DNA of 64,000 nucleotides from Hypsibius dujardini (GCA_001579985.1 LRSR01002815.1:41422-105421); one strand, 5' to 3'; counted from the first letter of the stretch, positions 46,052 to 59,073 are shown. Made by a program: numbers and translations. The notes: generated by a model not told the origin, from the sequence alone.

Positions 46052-48058
46052 ATGCTCGGTTCGAGAACAAAAACTGATAATTCGTGCTTAGCGTCCGACC
46101 TGTACAGCCTTAGCACTGGTGTTGGGATGCTTCTGTCACTTTATTCCTCGAGCAATTCGCTTGGTCTACTGATTAATGCAGCCGGGGCAATCAGGCATTC
46201 TCATTGTTATGGCGAAGTTTCCGAGCGTCATAATAAACCTCCGTTGTTTCTTTCTCCTACTCGTTTGTTTCGCAAATCGAAAACACTGGTTGACAATTTA
46301 CAAGGCCGTGGCAAAGTGTCTGCGTCGTCTCTACACGAACTCCTCGTCCCGGTCAACGAAACATCGTTGACTAGCGAGAGTAGCAGTCATCGCCTTGTTT
46401 GGCCTCCAGTTCACGTGGGATGTCTGCAGTTGGGCAATTTTCTTCGAAAAAACTTTAAACGTCACGCTGACCACCACCAACTACGCAGTGTATGGAAATC
46501 AACCACTATCCCCGCTGGCTAACAAGCTCTACACCTGGCAGTGGATTCTCCTACAAGGGGTTCTCCAGTTTCTGCCGTTCTTACTGTGCCAGCAGATTTA
46601 CGTATATGGCATTCTTACTACACTACTCTTGCATAGATCACTCTGTACCCTTATACGTGAAGTGCAAGGTGAGATTGACCTTTTGGATTGCACAGCTCGA
46701 GTTGAAGGAATCAAAATCTACATGGAACGATATATCTGCCGTTTGGGCCAATGGGAACAGATGCTACTGGATGCAAACGATCTTGTCAAAACCATTAAAG
46801 GCGTCTTTGGTTGGGCCTTTTTCATTGCACATATCTTCGATGTGTTGACTACGCTCTTTATGGCTTCATGGGTTATTGCGGATGCTAAGACCACCGTTGA
46901 GTACGCATATGTCGCCGGAAGCGTATTGATGTACGGCTTCTATGCCAGAGTGCTTTCAATCCCGATTGTGATGACCAAGGAGGAGGTAAATAATCCGTCA
47001 CTGAGATGTGTTAGGCACGGAGGTCTACGAAATGGATGATTCAGGCAAGACGTAGACTTCAAACTGCCGTCCCTGTTAGGCAAGATATCCTTCAAGAATG
47101 ATAGTACTCCTTAAGTCATTGACAAAAATTCGAAAATCGACCAGCAGACAATGATAGTAATCTTGAAGGTCTCGGATTAACTACACCCCTGATGGTAAGG
47201 CCCAGTCAACTGGACTGCGCCCAGACACAAACAGTAGCGAAACAGTTCGAACGAGCCACGTAACAAGGGCTATTTTTCATCGGCGAATTCCGTTGCACAG
47301 CAAAACAGCTTTTGTTTGCAGTTTCAACAACTGTTGGAGGTTACGCGGGTTCTCATTACCGTCGTCAAATACATAAGCAGACAGCATGTACCCAAGAGCC
47401 AGGTACTATACATGAACATACCATACATGGTATTTCCATTGATGATCAAGGGTGACCCTATTCGACACGTTACTCTGCTGTTTCAGCTGCGGATTCTACT
47501 CCGACGACTGAGGCAATTTGAATTGGCGTGTTGTCATCGTACCTGCAGACTGTCCGTGATGAATTTCTTCAGGGGAAACTTAGTTGGGGTGAGCAAACTG
47601 CACGATTACTAAGCTCAGACAGCGAGTGCGACTGGAGGCTTCAGGACAAGGGACACTTTATTGAAGCCGGCTATACTGAAAAAAGTGGGATAATTGCACA
47701 AATTTATATTATAAATAATGCTGACAAAGGTCATAAAGAAATTTTCAAATAGTAATGGACAGAGTGAAACATTTAAACAGATTGCTCCGTTCACTAGTCC
47801 CCACTGCTGTGACCTTAATAGTAAATCTCAAGATTTCGTATAAGTTGTCCATATTCCCAGTACGTCCAAAGCATTTCCAGCATAATCGCTGCAGAAACGA
47901 AGTCGGAAATTTTTTTAACCGCCGGCAACTCTGTACAGTTTTGTTTAGCATGCTTTCCAAGAGTTTTACACAGCTGTGGAATACATTTGCAGGTATGGAC
48001 AATGATTTTGCCCTTTTTTGTCATCGCAAAGGATCTGCTGGAAGAGGGCTGTCACTAA
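46052..48058 (+). pseudogene. Gustatory-receptor-like pseudogene GR3
   Basis: Closest to GR6. Exon 1 ends at 46986 (KEE|GTAAAT). Exon 2 is 47322-47402 (81 nt), exon 3 47487-47588 (FELACCHRTC), and exon 4 47993-48058 with TM7 (VWTMILPFFVIAKDLL). All junctions are phase 0 with good splice sites. Exon 1 has in-frame TGA codons at 46170-46172 and 46368-46370, both where GR6 has CGA, and its 5' end is shortened and out of frame. TM3-TM6 are otherwise well kept (LLCQQIYVYGILTTLLLH, LGQWEQML, FFIAHIFDVLTTLFMASWV). The loss looks recent. Confidence 0.85.
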
Positions 48059-48884
48059 CACTCATTCCTTCAATAGAACTCTCTTGAAATATTTCTTGAG
48101 ATGATACAAGATTTAGAGTGGATTTATCGATGCAAATGAAACCCAATGAATCGAGCTTGTGGACTTGGTGTGAATCCTACAGTGCGATGACTCTATGATA
48201 CGCTGGTTTAAATGGGTTGTTTTTGTTTTTGGCTCGATCATTTGAGAGATTCCAGTACAAGATTGACGACTTTTGGCTTGATGTTTTGTAAATCATTGCA
48301 AAGTTAATTCTCATATTGCTCATATTGATTGTATATACTGTACTGCAAGTTTCCTATTGTAGTTCTTGTTCTCATCTTGTGTGCGAATGATGTTTCTCAG
48401 CCGATTGAAGAATGCGCTTGCTTACATTGTAGTCGGTCATGTCTGGCCGATAAGGATGAATCCTTATAGTGAAAGGCGTTTGAATGGGGATGATTCTTGA
48501 AGCTCAGTTCGCGACTCAACTTTCCTTTCAATCTACTTCTCATCGTCTTGCGATCCTTGCTTTCTCTCAATTTTGTTATGCAAGCAATAACTTGGAAAAG
48601 CAGAAAATCTGCACTCGTATATTTGCGTGTATCGTAAGGCCAACATGACCTGCGGGTTCTCGAAGAGAGAATAGGTTGTTTCAAAACGCATAATACTCCG
48701 CGAATATGCAATTATTCGACCGCCATCAATTGCAAGTTGAATTCGAACTATTGATATTGTAGATTAAAGTCGGCAAAACACAAACCAGGAAAATTGTGCA
48801 AATTGTTTGTAGCGTTCCGGCCGGGTCCCTGTTTTCGCATGTACCCGAAACGCGTCGCGTAGTACCAAACGTCCGGTCGTGAGG
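48059..48884. other. 3' gap between GR3 and GR2
   Basis: No gene assigned. It holds the first copy (about 48480-48700) of a duplicated segment that recurs at about 49600-49790. Confidence 0.4.
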
Positions 48885-49790
48885 TTACCCAGTATATGAA
48901 GAATTCTGGAAGGGTAGCGAAATCGCTGGTACAGGCATGGGCTTGGCCAAAATGTCGCCAACTAACAGGAGGAAAGTCAGAATAATTGTGGCCGTCTGTA
49001 GAGAAAGGACAGGCAAAACAAGCCTATAGTATTCAGATCCTACTTCACAAAAACATATTCCGCACGCTGAATTGCTGCGGGTGCTGTCAACTTTTCCGCT
49101 TCATTTATAGAACATCGGATACTCACTCCTATGATGATGGCGCGAGTAAAGCTCACGATGTCCAGTCCAGTCAGGAGACAGGCATAGTTCCGAGAGGCAT
49201 CTTGGAAGCCGTCAAGGGCGTTAAGTAAGTCGAATCGGCGGGCCTTAACAAGACAATGCATGCCAGTGACTAATGATCCGTTAGTGCAACCAGTGAGAGA
49301 TGACAAAAATTAGAAGATACCAAAGAGTTGAACTAAATCGAGACGATTTTCTGAAGGGAGAACCCAAAATGTCTCAACTATATTTTTTAATTAGTTCAAC
49401 ACAAAAGATAACAAAATAAAATTTATTTCATCGGTGAAGCTGTAAAACTTTTTTGAAATATCGAAGTAGGTAAATGACTGGAAGATTCCATTTCCCATAT
49501 TTTCGCTATGGAAACTTGGGTTTTCGAAAGATTGGTTCCACGTTTTTTGAACCAATTCCTTTTCAAATTTGATTTAAAATTTATTGAATCTCGACTCAGT
49601 CTGGTTCGAGACTCGACTTATCGCTTTCATTTCTATCTTCAGTCTACTTTTTATCATCTTGCTATCAGGGCTTCTCTCGATTTGTTGTGCAAGTAATAAT
49701 TCTGAAAAGCAGTACTCGTAAATCTCGCGCATCGTAAAGTCAGCAGGACTTCCGAGTTCTCGGAGGGAGAACAGGTCGTCTCACATGTAT
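48480..49790 (-). repeat. Diverged direct repeat pair with coding-like content
   Basis: Segments about 48490-48700 and 49600-49790 match in order. Their - strand translations correspond: ETTYSLFENPQVMLALR versus ETTCSPSENSEVLLTLR, and FPSYCLHNK versus FQNYYLHNK. No family is recognised. The repeats flank the last two exons of GR2, suggesting a local duplication, perhaps of a now decayed gene. Confidence 0.5.
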
Positions 49791-52700
49791 CTTTAATGTC
49801 ATTCGGAAGTTTCCGGCCTGAATTGAAACTGACTAATAGCATCACCCTCTGGCATCCAAAAGAAGATTCCGCTGATCGATTCCTCATTGAATTTGAATCA
49901 AGATGATGTCAAAAATTAGAATGTAAAACCTTTTCCGAAAGTCGCAGTTCTTAGCCAAAATTAGGGTAAATGGAATCTTCGGTGATTATCCGAATTTGAA
50001 ATTCTGCCAAAAAAATTAGAGACTGACTGATGAAATCAATTTAGATTTTATATTTTTTTTGTAAATTATAACAAAAAACACTAATTTTTAACATGGTCGT
50101 GAAGGCCAACTAATTAGTTTTCTCATATACCGGGTGCGGGGTTCATTTTGGCACAAACTTTGCCTTCTTTTTTTATTCACAAAATTTCGTCAAAAAATTA
50201 CCAAAAAAATGCAGAAAGTAGAGAAATAGGTCTCCTACCGGGAACAAAAAAGAGTTTACTCAATATGAAAGTCTCTGGCCTTCTCCATCTTGCGAACCCG
50301 AGACATCCAGGAATTGATGCTGTCCTGAATCACTTGCTGGAAAATCGCCTCTTATTTGTCCTTCAATATCTTAGCCAATCGGGCGAAGCTGGAAACAAGT
50401 TTGTGTTGGTTGACACGCTCCTGCAGTAGGCTCCACACACAATAATTGAGAGGATGGAGATTGGGGCTGTTGGGCGGGATATTGGCGTTCCGAATGAAGC
50501 AGGGCATTTTTTTCTCCAAAAAGGCCTGCACAGTTCCTGCCGCGTGGCACGGTACTTTGTCTTGATACAAAATTGCCGAATTCGCTTTCAGACCGTAGGG
50601 AAGGTTCTCCAGCATCGGTTTCAGTCAGCTGTCCTTGTAGATATGCTGATTGAGGCTTAAACCAGATTTCAAAACAAGGAGGGAAGATCGACCGGAAAAA
50701 GAACCGGCGGCAAAGACGATAGCGCACAAAGCAGACTTGAGAAATTGCTTGTAAAACGGTTTTTTGTTATCGGCAGCGCCTTTTTAGCATCTCCCAATGC
50801 AAAACAATAAATACTACGTTTTGAGACCTTCTCCTATAACACAATTACAATCTGAGGCACCGAAAATCCTCGGGATAGCCAGGACACAATGAGATTTCGG
50901 ATCTCCTCACAAATTATCTTCCCATTCTTTTAAATGTAAACAAATGAAATTTTCTTTTTGTTTGAGTTAGAGAGGGGGCTTTTGTCTCTCGATTGAGTGC
51001 TTAATCACTCAAATCGGCCAGCGCGCACGCGCGCTTGCTAACTTTTAATTTTGTGCCAAAATGAACCCCGCACGGGGTACAGTTGTTCCGAATTCCTTCT
51101 TTTAGTGGAATACATCTGACCCAATACTCACAAGGGGTCGGAACGGTTGGTGACATGCCAATCTCCCTGAAATTTTGTTTACAGATAGAGGACTAAATAA
51201 GTAGATTTTAGAATATTTAGTCTGCTAAGGAGCTCTGATCTCGGCAGGAAAATCGGGAATTTCCGGTAATGTCTTTCCTATTGTCTATTCATTTTAACGA
51301 TTGATTGTTTGATCCACGGCCTGCAAAAGTCATTCATTTTCTGTGGTACGTACAACACCACTGCTGAGCTTGAACAACGTCGGCGTTTACCAGTATAAAT
51401 ACTAGAATGTTTCTAGATATTTTTAAAAAAGAAATTAATTAGCATTACGATGATACTTTTTGACACCAGGGGGCGGAGCTAAGGGCTGTTTCTCAACCCA
51501 GTTTATTCTCACCGAGCTACGTCAACCCCAATAGCTCCGCCCACTCACACATAAAATTATTAATTAATTGCCAATTAATTCCAAATAAATTTTAGATAGG
51601 GTAGAGTCAGACAATTTTTAATTTAACGTTTTTCAAGAAACCATTCTTTTTGTAGTGAAAATATATATTACACGTACATTTAAACATTTAAAATTCCGCC
51701 AAAATTAAATGGCTAAAGTTACCGAAGTAAATTCCTTTTTTAAAAATTACTAGAAATATTTTAGTATTTATACTGATGACCGATGTGCCGAGACCAGAAC
51801 ACCTTAGCAGATGAAATATTTTCTAAAATCTACTTGTTTAGTCCACTATCTGCAAAAAAATTCACGGAGATCGGCGTGTCACCTACCGTTCCGACCCCTT
51901 GTCAGTAACATTTGTAGTAACGGTATTAGTATAGTTTAGGCAGCCATTTATCACTAATCAACTCACCAGAATACCCGGTCCTGCAACTGGACTATTTTCA
52001 CTAAAGCGGTTGGTCAAGGCATGTATCGTATCCGCTAGGCTGTATCCCTTCGGTGAAAATAAGGTTAGACAAGAGGACTTAGAGCCCGCGAGCATGAAAG
52101 CTGCTTTTGAGGTACCTGATTGTGCACAAGCACGAACGGAAGCGGCAAGAACATGGCATACGCACCAAACAGTGCGAAACCTCCGATGGAGACACAATAG
52201 AACATGAGAGAACGATCGGTTTCAACAATGAACCAAGTCGCGTAGCTGACAGCCACCATAACATCCAGAAGGTACATGAACAAAAAGATTTCGCCAAAAA
52301 ACCGATTCATCGCTTCAACAACCAGAAGGGCCTGGGAATGAAGGTACTCCCACTTAGCAACCTTTCTAGCCAAGTCGTTTAAGCTAGATCGGTGAACTGG
52401 ATCCATCCATTGTCGGCACACCCTCAGCATGTCCTGCTCCATGGCTGTGAGGACACATCCGACAATGCTGGCAAGGGTACAAGGGTACAAAGGAAAAGCA
52501 AATGTATAGGGTGATATATGGCCACTCGTATGTGTCGTTGGGCACCGGTACCACCGAACCCGCAGAGAACACTGGAAGGTTGTCTAAGGGGTCGCCCGGG
52601 CTCCAGAAATAGTACCATTCCGCCAGCTCCCAAGTCACGTGTCCAAGAGCAGTGACGGTCAGCAGGAAGCCGGACAGAAGCGTGGTTTTACGGGAAAATT

Positions 52701-53109
52701 GTCCGGCAGCGGTGGCGGTGCGCGCCAAGTGCAGCAGTTCCTGAGTCTGCTGGGACAGCTCACACCAAGAGTGGCGTTTGTAGAAGAACACTGCGAGAAC
52801 AACCAGTCTACGGAGATTGATAACCCCATAAGGAAGGTCCACCATGGCTGAGAGCAATGGGTTTGTATGAGGGTTGGTCGGTGTAAATATGAAAATTTCG
52901 TGATACGACATGGCGCCTTGAATGTAGGTGAAGTAGAACGTGCCGATGAGAAGTAGGATGGCTGGACTAGCAGGGGCCAGTGTACTCACTTTTGACCAGT
53001 TGACTGTTTGAGGGGCAACTTTCAGTTGATGTGATGGTAGAGGTAGGAAGCCAACAAATTGCAGAACGAAGGTCTGACGAATGCTGGAATTGCAACCGTT
53101 CATGGCCAT
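48885..53109 (-). pseudogene. Gustatory-receptor-like pseudogene GR2
   Basis: Exons on the - strand: 52116-53109 (TM1-TM6), 51967-52047 (81 nt, GYSLADTIHALTNRF), 49127-49243 (117 nt, SRNYACLLTGLDIVSFTRA) and 48885-48995 (TM7, TIILTFLLLVGDIL, stop TAA), all phase 0. Exon 1 carries a deletion at about 52480-52490 relative to GR1. The missing 32 nt lie between short GTACCCTT repeats and remove the end of TM4 with the QQVY motif. The result is a frameshift. Apart from that, the gene is well preserved. A mariner-type element sits in intron 2. It is called a pseudogene unless the frameshift is an assembly error. Confidence 0.85.
50130..51077 (-). mobile_element. Degenerate mariner-type transposon
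   Basis: Flanked by TA on both sides, with terminal inverted repeats containing GTGCGGGGTTCATTTTGGCA. The - strand carries a broken transposase: SAILYQDKVPCHAAGTVQAF corresponds to the QDNAPAH-type second catalytic Asp region. NSPNLHPLNYCVWSLLQERV corresponds to the NSPDLNPLDY.VW motif. Frames are interrupted by a stop near 50620 and the N-terminal DNA-binding part is not recognisable. At about 950 bp it is shorter than a full mariner, so it is inactive. Inserted in GR2 intron 2. Confidence 0.88.
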
Positions 53110-54730
53110 GATTGTCCGGTCAACCGGTGACTAAGGACAATAGTGACTACGTGCCCAACTGAGGTATGCGAACCGATCACTAATGTCTGCGTGTAGTACC
53201 TGCAGTTTATACATTCAGGTGTTTCAAGGACCTATGCGAACAGAGATGAATAGAGATGAACAGAGATGAAACCTGCATGTTATGCAATAGTGTCATTTTA
53301 ACGGCTTTCCTCCATTCAGCATCGTTTATCGTAGTTTATTTCCCCTGTTGATGGGCGTACGTTTGTGAGCTCATGTTACGGAGGAGAAACCAAATTTCAT
53401 ATCTTTAGGCACAATTTAATAAGTAATAATAAAGTAAAGTTTTTCGAAAGCATAGCTTAGCAAAATTAAAGCCTAGGTCGTCGGGTTCATCAGACGTCAT
53501 CTTTGCTGAATTAGGACGGCTTTTCAGATTTTTTAGTGTGTACATGAACTTCCTGGCGTGCTTCATGTTTAGTGCTTGTTTGGTATGGGCAAAAACGTTG
53601 GGCACGGACGATTTGAGCCGTTGAGCTATGTAGTCAATATTCACCTTGCTTCGTGTAGTTGCAAGGGATTGACCTTTGTAACTTGTCGTCCCAAGTTACG
53701 TTAGTTATTGCCCCCATTCCTTAGTGTGGTGTGAGCGTTGAACGTACAAACGTCTGAATTAACATTAAAATAAAAATAGGCCCTGATGTAGTCTGGATGA
53801 CTGACTGGATAAGGCGTGAGATGAGATATGCAAATACATCGCTGTTTTCGCGTGCTGTGACCCATTCCAGGTCTCAAACTTGTATTCTCATTTTCTTACA
53901 AAAAATCAAGCAATGTAGTTTCAACCGTACGAGCTGGATCAGCAAAATGCGAAATTAAAATTCTCTTCCCGGTCTTTTCCCCAAAAATTCTAACTTCAAA
54001 TTTTACTTGAAAATTCTTACTTGATCAAGCAAATTTATTCTTTGTTAAAAAACCGCAAAAATCTGTTGCGTCGGAGTCTCCTGTTGATCTTCCCCAAGGG
54101 CCAAATCCAACAGGCCCCGAACAATTGCGGATGAACAAAACAAAGGAAAAAACATCCAGAAAATATATTTTTAATTGTACATAAGAACAGTAATGGGAGA
54201 ACTGAAAAACAAGCATTTTCGAAAAGGATGCGGACTTGCAAGCATTGATTGTATAGAGAAGTCCACCCGTGAGACATTTTCAAATCGCTCGCCGAGCGAT
54301 TTGAAAAACATCGTGTACGCGATCTCATTCGAGATCTCACGCGCGATCACATGACACTGTATATAGTCGGCGAGAATCTCAAATTTGGATGAGTTCTTCC
54401 ACGATTTTTCTATTGCGGAGGGCATGGTCACCCAACGTTATGATATGTGTACGCGGAAAAACATATAGTGGCAGCGCTGCAGGCATATGGTTGACTATAC
54501 TTACAATAGAGGTGTTGTCCAAGTCGTGGACATCGATCCAGCTTGAAGTCAAAGCTTTAAGCTTAAGCTTCAAAACATGGGGAGTTGCTAAAATATTTTA
54601 ACCAAAGAAACCAAATCGAGATCATATTCAAAGAATTGAGATCATATTCAAAGTGATCTGGAGGATAGGGTCATCAGCAGAGCAGACATCAGCCTACAAT
54701 TCAGGAGAACCTTTTTCAATTTGTAACTGT
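53110..54730. other. Gap between GR2 and the end of GR4
   Basis: No gene assigned. Short - strand frames at 53405-53644 and 54171-54573 look somewhat protein-like (one ends at a strong donor ATT|GTAAGT near 54507) but belong to no family I recognise. Confidence 0.3.
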
Positions 54731-57700
54731 CTAAGGGTTTGACGAGAGATTCTTGTGTAAGACATTCTTTGCCAGGATCACAAACGATACAGTGGAAATG
54801 AGTGCCTATACACGGCCGATGGATATAAAACTATATGAAACTAACTTCGGTTATTGTGTCGAGAAGTATATCTCGTGATTAGTCTCACCTGAACCAAAAA
54901 GTTCCGTGTGTACACAACGAGTTTGAATCCGTGACAGTAGCAAATGTTGGTAAGACAGATGCGCTCGAAGCGGCCCAAACCGACCCATAAGCGTCGTTGC
55001 TCCTGATAAAGCAGAATACTGTAACATCACTGACTTGCTGGTACATGTGCAGTCAAGTTTATAGGGCTATCACCAGAAGGTTTCAGGATAAGGAGGATTT
55101 GAGAATGCTTCCGCTTAGCCTAGCACTTTGATGGTTACACAAGGCCTATTCACAGCAGAGATCTCTAAGAATTGAAAGAATTGGCCATTCGCTTACGTAA
55201 TTAAAATGCCATCTGTATTAGGAGGAGAGTGACTCGATCGTAATCAATTTAATGTTCACTGCGTATGCTCGTAATTTCGAAATGCCAAGAACATTTTCAC
55301 GTGAATTTTTGAAAAACACAATGCAGAATACGACTTGTCAGTTGCGAACCCAAGATTTTACATGCTACCGAATATGGCATATGTATTAAACTGCATTTTA
55401 CAGTACCTCGTCTTTGTCATTGTGGTGTCCAACGGCAGTGCTCAATTCACCAACCGGCTTAAACAGTTGCGAGCTCTAGAAACGTAAATGCGTTTATCAC
55501 TTTTGTGACTCATCAAACCTTCAGTCTCAGTTCTCTGTACGATTATTCAGGAATATAGACTCTCGTAGGCGTTGTAAAGGATGGTTAAAAGGGCACCGAG
55601 ACATCCCGTAGACTGATTGCGTAAAAGAAATTGGGATGGGTAAACTTTCTGGAACTGAGGTAGTTTGAGTATACATTGTTGCCCATGTGGTCCGCAGGAG
55701 GTCACAAAAGCGAAAGAACTTTTTAATCCCAGCAAGTGCTAAAGAGTGCAATAAGCGCACTCGCCTTAGCGCGTCAAACAATGACTTACAGTACAAGTTA
55801 GCACGTTTTTCCCTGTGTTGTATCTCTGTATCGGAGTGGACCCCGACAACGGTAACAATATGATACTACCGATACCAATATCGTTACCGGTATTGTAACG
55901 GGTTGGCCAGTGCGTTCGGAGTGGCGCCCATAACTATTACGCTGGACAAAGAATTCATAATTTGAGCACTATTGCTCTTTTATTGAATTCAACTTGATTG
56001 CATTATAATTTTGTCAGTGTGATACGACGGGAGATTACAGTAAATTGAATGTGCACGACCTCCTGATTGGTTAATTCGGCTTAACCTCGAGCAAATCTAT
56101 GCAGTAGCTTAGTTTATCGATCTTCGGCCAATCAAGTACACAGTATCTTTGCCGCTTGAGTTTTTAATTTGCAAGCGTTAAAATATTGAATCAACAAACA
56201 GGTTTCCTTGATCAAGTAATCAACTGAACGAGTGCCAGTTGCAATAAATTATTTAGAGAAAAAAATCTTCTCCGAACAAGACGGAAACAGAAATCTAGAT
56301 TTCAGCAGGAACCCAAAGATATTGCTTACGAGATGATGTTAATCAACTCGATCAATCGAAAACCATCGCATGATATAGGATAGCCTGCCAAAACGTTCTG
56401 CTATTCAAATATCAACTGCCAAAACACTCATAGGTTACAAAATTAAATAAAGGAAATGATGTCTAGTGTTCTCATACTTTGGGATGGCAGAAAAACCAGC
56501 AGTCCAGAAGTAATAATTCCCCGAAAAAAGTAAACATCATCAGCAAATTGCATAGCAGTGACATGGTTCGAGTGGTACCCACAAGAATTGGCATAACTTT
56601 CGGTCCATTCGCTCCCAGTCCGCAGATAATCTCAAAAAACCAGGAAACAAATTTCTACTACTTTCATATTTTAGGTGTAGAATTTAATGGTCAGTTTTTT
56701 ATCAATGAGGGTCAAAAGACACCACGATACGCCTACGTGCGTATCGTGTCCCGATAAACGATCGATTAATACGAGCAACGTTACGCCCCTTTTCGTGATG
56801 TCGCAAGGTCATATCGTATCGTAACCGTTATCGTGGTCCGTTCAGAAACCTCTTTAATGCTGAGGTATCGTTCCTCAGGATCCAATTCTTTTCCTGGCCA
56901 TCTCGACTACAATTTCAAAATCATTGCAGCCTGAATTTTTAGCTTAGCTAAAATTTGTTTGTTTTCGATAGTTGCAAAAACATTTGTTGCAATTCAATAC
57001 TTCGAAAAGTCTATGATAAAGTTTACGAGTTAGCGGCTCACTCGGAAACTTTATCACTGACTGATGGTTGACAAAAATTTCGATTTCCTTATCCTTTGAT
57101 TAATCATTGAAAATGATCAATTGCAAAACTTCAAATAGATCGGCTGAAAATAGTGCTCAGAAAATACAATTCAACATTTTTGGCCTCACCAGGCCTCGGG
57201 GGTTTCAAAGAGTTAAAAAATTACTATATGCAATTCCTACCGTATCGTGCACCCGAATGAACGTGATGGCCGATCCGGCAATGTAGACTCCGAAAAGCGC
57301 CATGGTGCCCACGGCGAAGACGTTATTAAGTACCGTGTGTGCCGTGCCGGTAACCATTCGGGATGCCATGCAAAGGATGGTCAGGTAATCGATCCCAAAC
57401 CCCGCCAAAAAAGTCCACTGAAAATGACGATTCACCGAGTCTGTCAGACGTAACAACTGGAAATGACATGCCTCCCATTGCGCCAGGCTTTGTTTTGTGG
57501 CTAACAATCGGATTTGTCTACTGTTCGATGCAGCCAGTGTATTGGACCAGTGCGAATGCCAGTGCCAGTCTGCACACACTGTATGTTCAGCAATTTCCCG
57601 GGCTATACTCCGCTTCAACTGGTCAAGACGTAAGTAGACAACTCGAGCAAGCGACATAGCGCATAAATAGACCTGCTGCGAGAGAATAAATGGTAGCAGC

Positions 57701-58329
57701 CGAAACAAAGCAAGATGGATGATGTGCTGCCACGCGTGAACTTTTATCGGCAAGGGTCTCCAGACGTCGTCGGATAGTAACGTGCGGTTCGGATTAGATA
57801 CGAAGATGTCGATCTGATTCATAGACTCCCATCCCACGGCCGCAGCTGCAGTGAGCGCGAACGCTAACCAAGAGATTCCCCTTGCTCTGGCGCACGCGTA
57901 ATAACGATAGGGAAGCGGAGGCTGGAGCTGGCAAAATACTTGCGAGGCCTCCATTGACAGTGTGGTCCACCGGTGACGCTTAAGGAAAAATTCCAGCAGT
58001 ACCACAAATGCACGCAGATTTATCAAAATGTAGGGTATTTGTTCCATGAACTCGATGAGTCCGAATTGTTTCGATTCCGTGGTCGAGTTGGCCGTTACTA
58101 GTACGAGGAGTATCTTGGAAATGCTCATTGCGGTGGGATACAGCGTGCCGATTAGAATCAGTACAGCAGTTGCTGCCCCCACGGTCGATCGCAGACATCC
58201 CAATGTGCTTCTCGCTGGAAGCTCAACCGTCGCTGCACTGTTAGGCGAAATAAATCCGCAGAGTGTGAGCACCTCGCTTTGTATGGAAAAGATGGCATTA
58301 AAACTCTGGCCGCCATTGGATGGCATCAT
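54731..58329 (-). CDS. Gustatory-receptor-like 7TM protein GR4 (448 aa, complete)
   Basis: Exons on the - strand: 57241-58329 (TM1-TM6), 55407-55475 (69 nt, tentative), 54889-55002 (114 nt, ending VVYTRNFLVQ) and 54731-54805 (TM7, ALISTVSFVILAKNVL, stop TAG); all phase 0. Start MMPSNGGQSF at 58329. TM segments include TAVLILIGTLYPTAMS, PYILINLRAFVVLLEFFL, ISWLAFALTAAAAVGW, LFRLLPFILSQQVYLCAM, FLAGFGIDYLTILCMAS and TMALFGVYIAGSAITF. The long TM4-TM5 loop and the short TM7 end fit the arthropod gustatory receptor architecture, a family of ligand-gated channels in chemosensory cells. Sequence identity to known receptors looks low, so the family call is structural. Confidence 0.78.
55838..56839. 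mobile_element. Transposon-like element with about 30-bp terminal inverted repeats
   Basis: Left end GGACCCCGACAACGGTAACA; complement of right end GGACCACGATAACGGTTACG, continuing in partial match (ATATGA). The 1.0-kb interior includes short hairpins (CACGATACGC near 56723) and no recognisable transposase. It lies in intron 1 of GR4. Confidence 0.65.
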
Positions 58330-58531
58330 TACATTTTGCGGATAAGGAACACCTGCCGTTGATTGGTATAGATATCCTTAAAGTATAGCTTAAGCTCCTC
58401 TGTCCACGAAAAAAATAGACGAAATGTTAAAAGATCCTGATATGCATTTCCACGTACAAAACGTAGCCTGCGAAGATGATCCAAGATCATAAACGTTTAA
58501 TACGAGGAGTCTGGCCAATTTCTAGTTACCA

Positions 58532-59073
58532 TCAGGGGCTCGTTTGGGGTCCTTACAGGTCAAAGCCAGGACTCCTCATGGGAGGGCCAGGGGTGGGTTA
58601 AGGGGCAAAATGCATTCTTTTTAAAATTAAGCAGAAACTTCGGTCTATAATCTCTGATCATTTCAAAACTTGGTAGGGTGTTGGATCCTGACTTCCAAAG
58701 GGCCGATTATATTTCAAAACATTTGAAAAATTTGCAGCTTTTCGTTCAAATCTGAGGTTTCTTGGGGTCCAATATAAGCTCTCGATTGATAAACACACAT
58801 GAGAGGTTCAAAGCATTCAAGAACGGTCCTACTTTCATGAAAACACTGTTGCTTTTGAAAATGTTTTGGAATCCCAAGGACCCATGGAAGAGGCGGCAAA
58901 ACAATTTTCGCCATCCCATCCGGGCCGACCTCAATCCGCCACTGACTGGGCACAAGAGACCAAATTTGAAAAAAGAGTTTGAAAAAAGAAGCATTTAGCC
59001 CCTTTGCCGACCCCCTGGCCCTACCATGGGGGTCCTGATTCTGACTTGCAAGGCCCGTAAGCGAGCCCCTGAC
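58532..59073. mobile_element. Foldback element, family FB2, copy b
   Basis: The ends TCAGGGGCTCG...CGAGCCCCTGA begin long inverted arms containing GTC(A/G)(A/G)A(G/T)CCAGGAC(T/C)CC motifs shared with the element at 42983-44143. Interior non-coding. It lies in the gap 58330-59789 between the divergent genes GR4 and GR5, in which I see nothing else. Confidence 0.8.

Noticed and set aside
46052-46522. 156-codon + strand frame at the start of GR3
   Set aside because: It is out of frame with the receptor. The true frame, aligned to GR6, is the one carrying the TGA codons. The similar frame at 63170-63520 in GR6 is rejected for the same reason.
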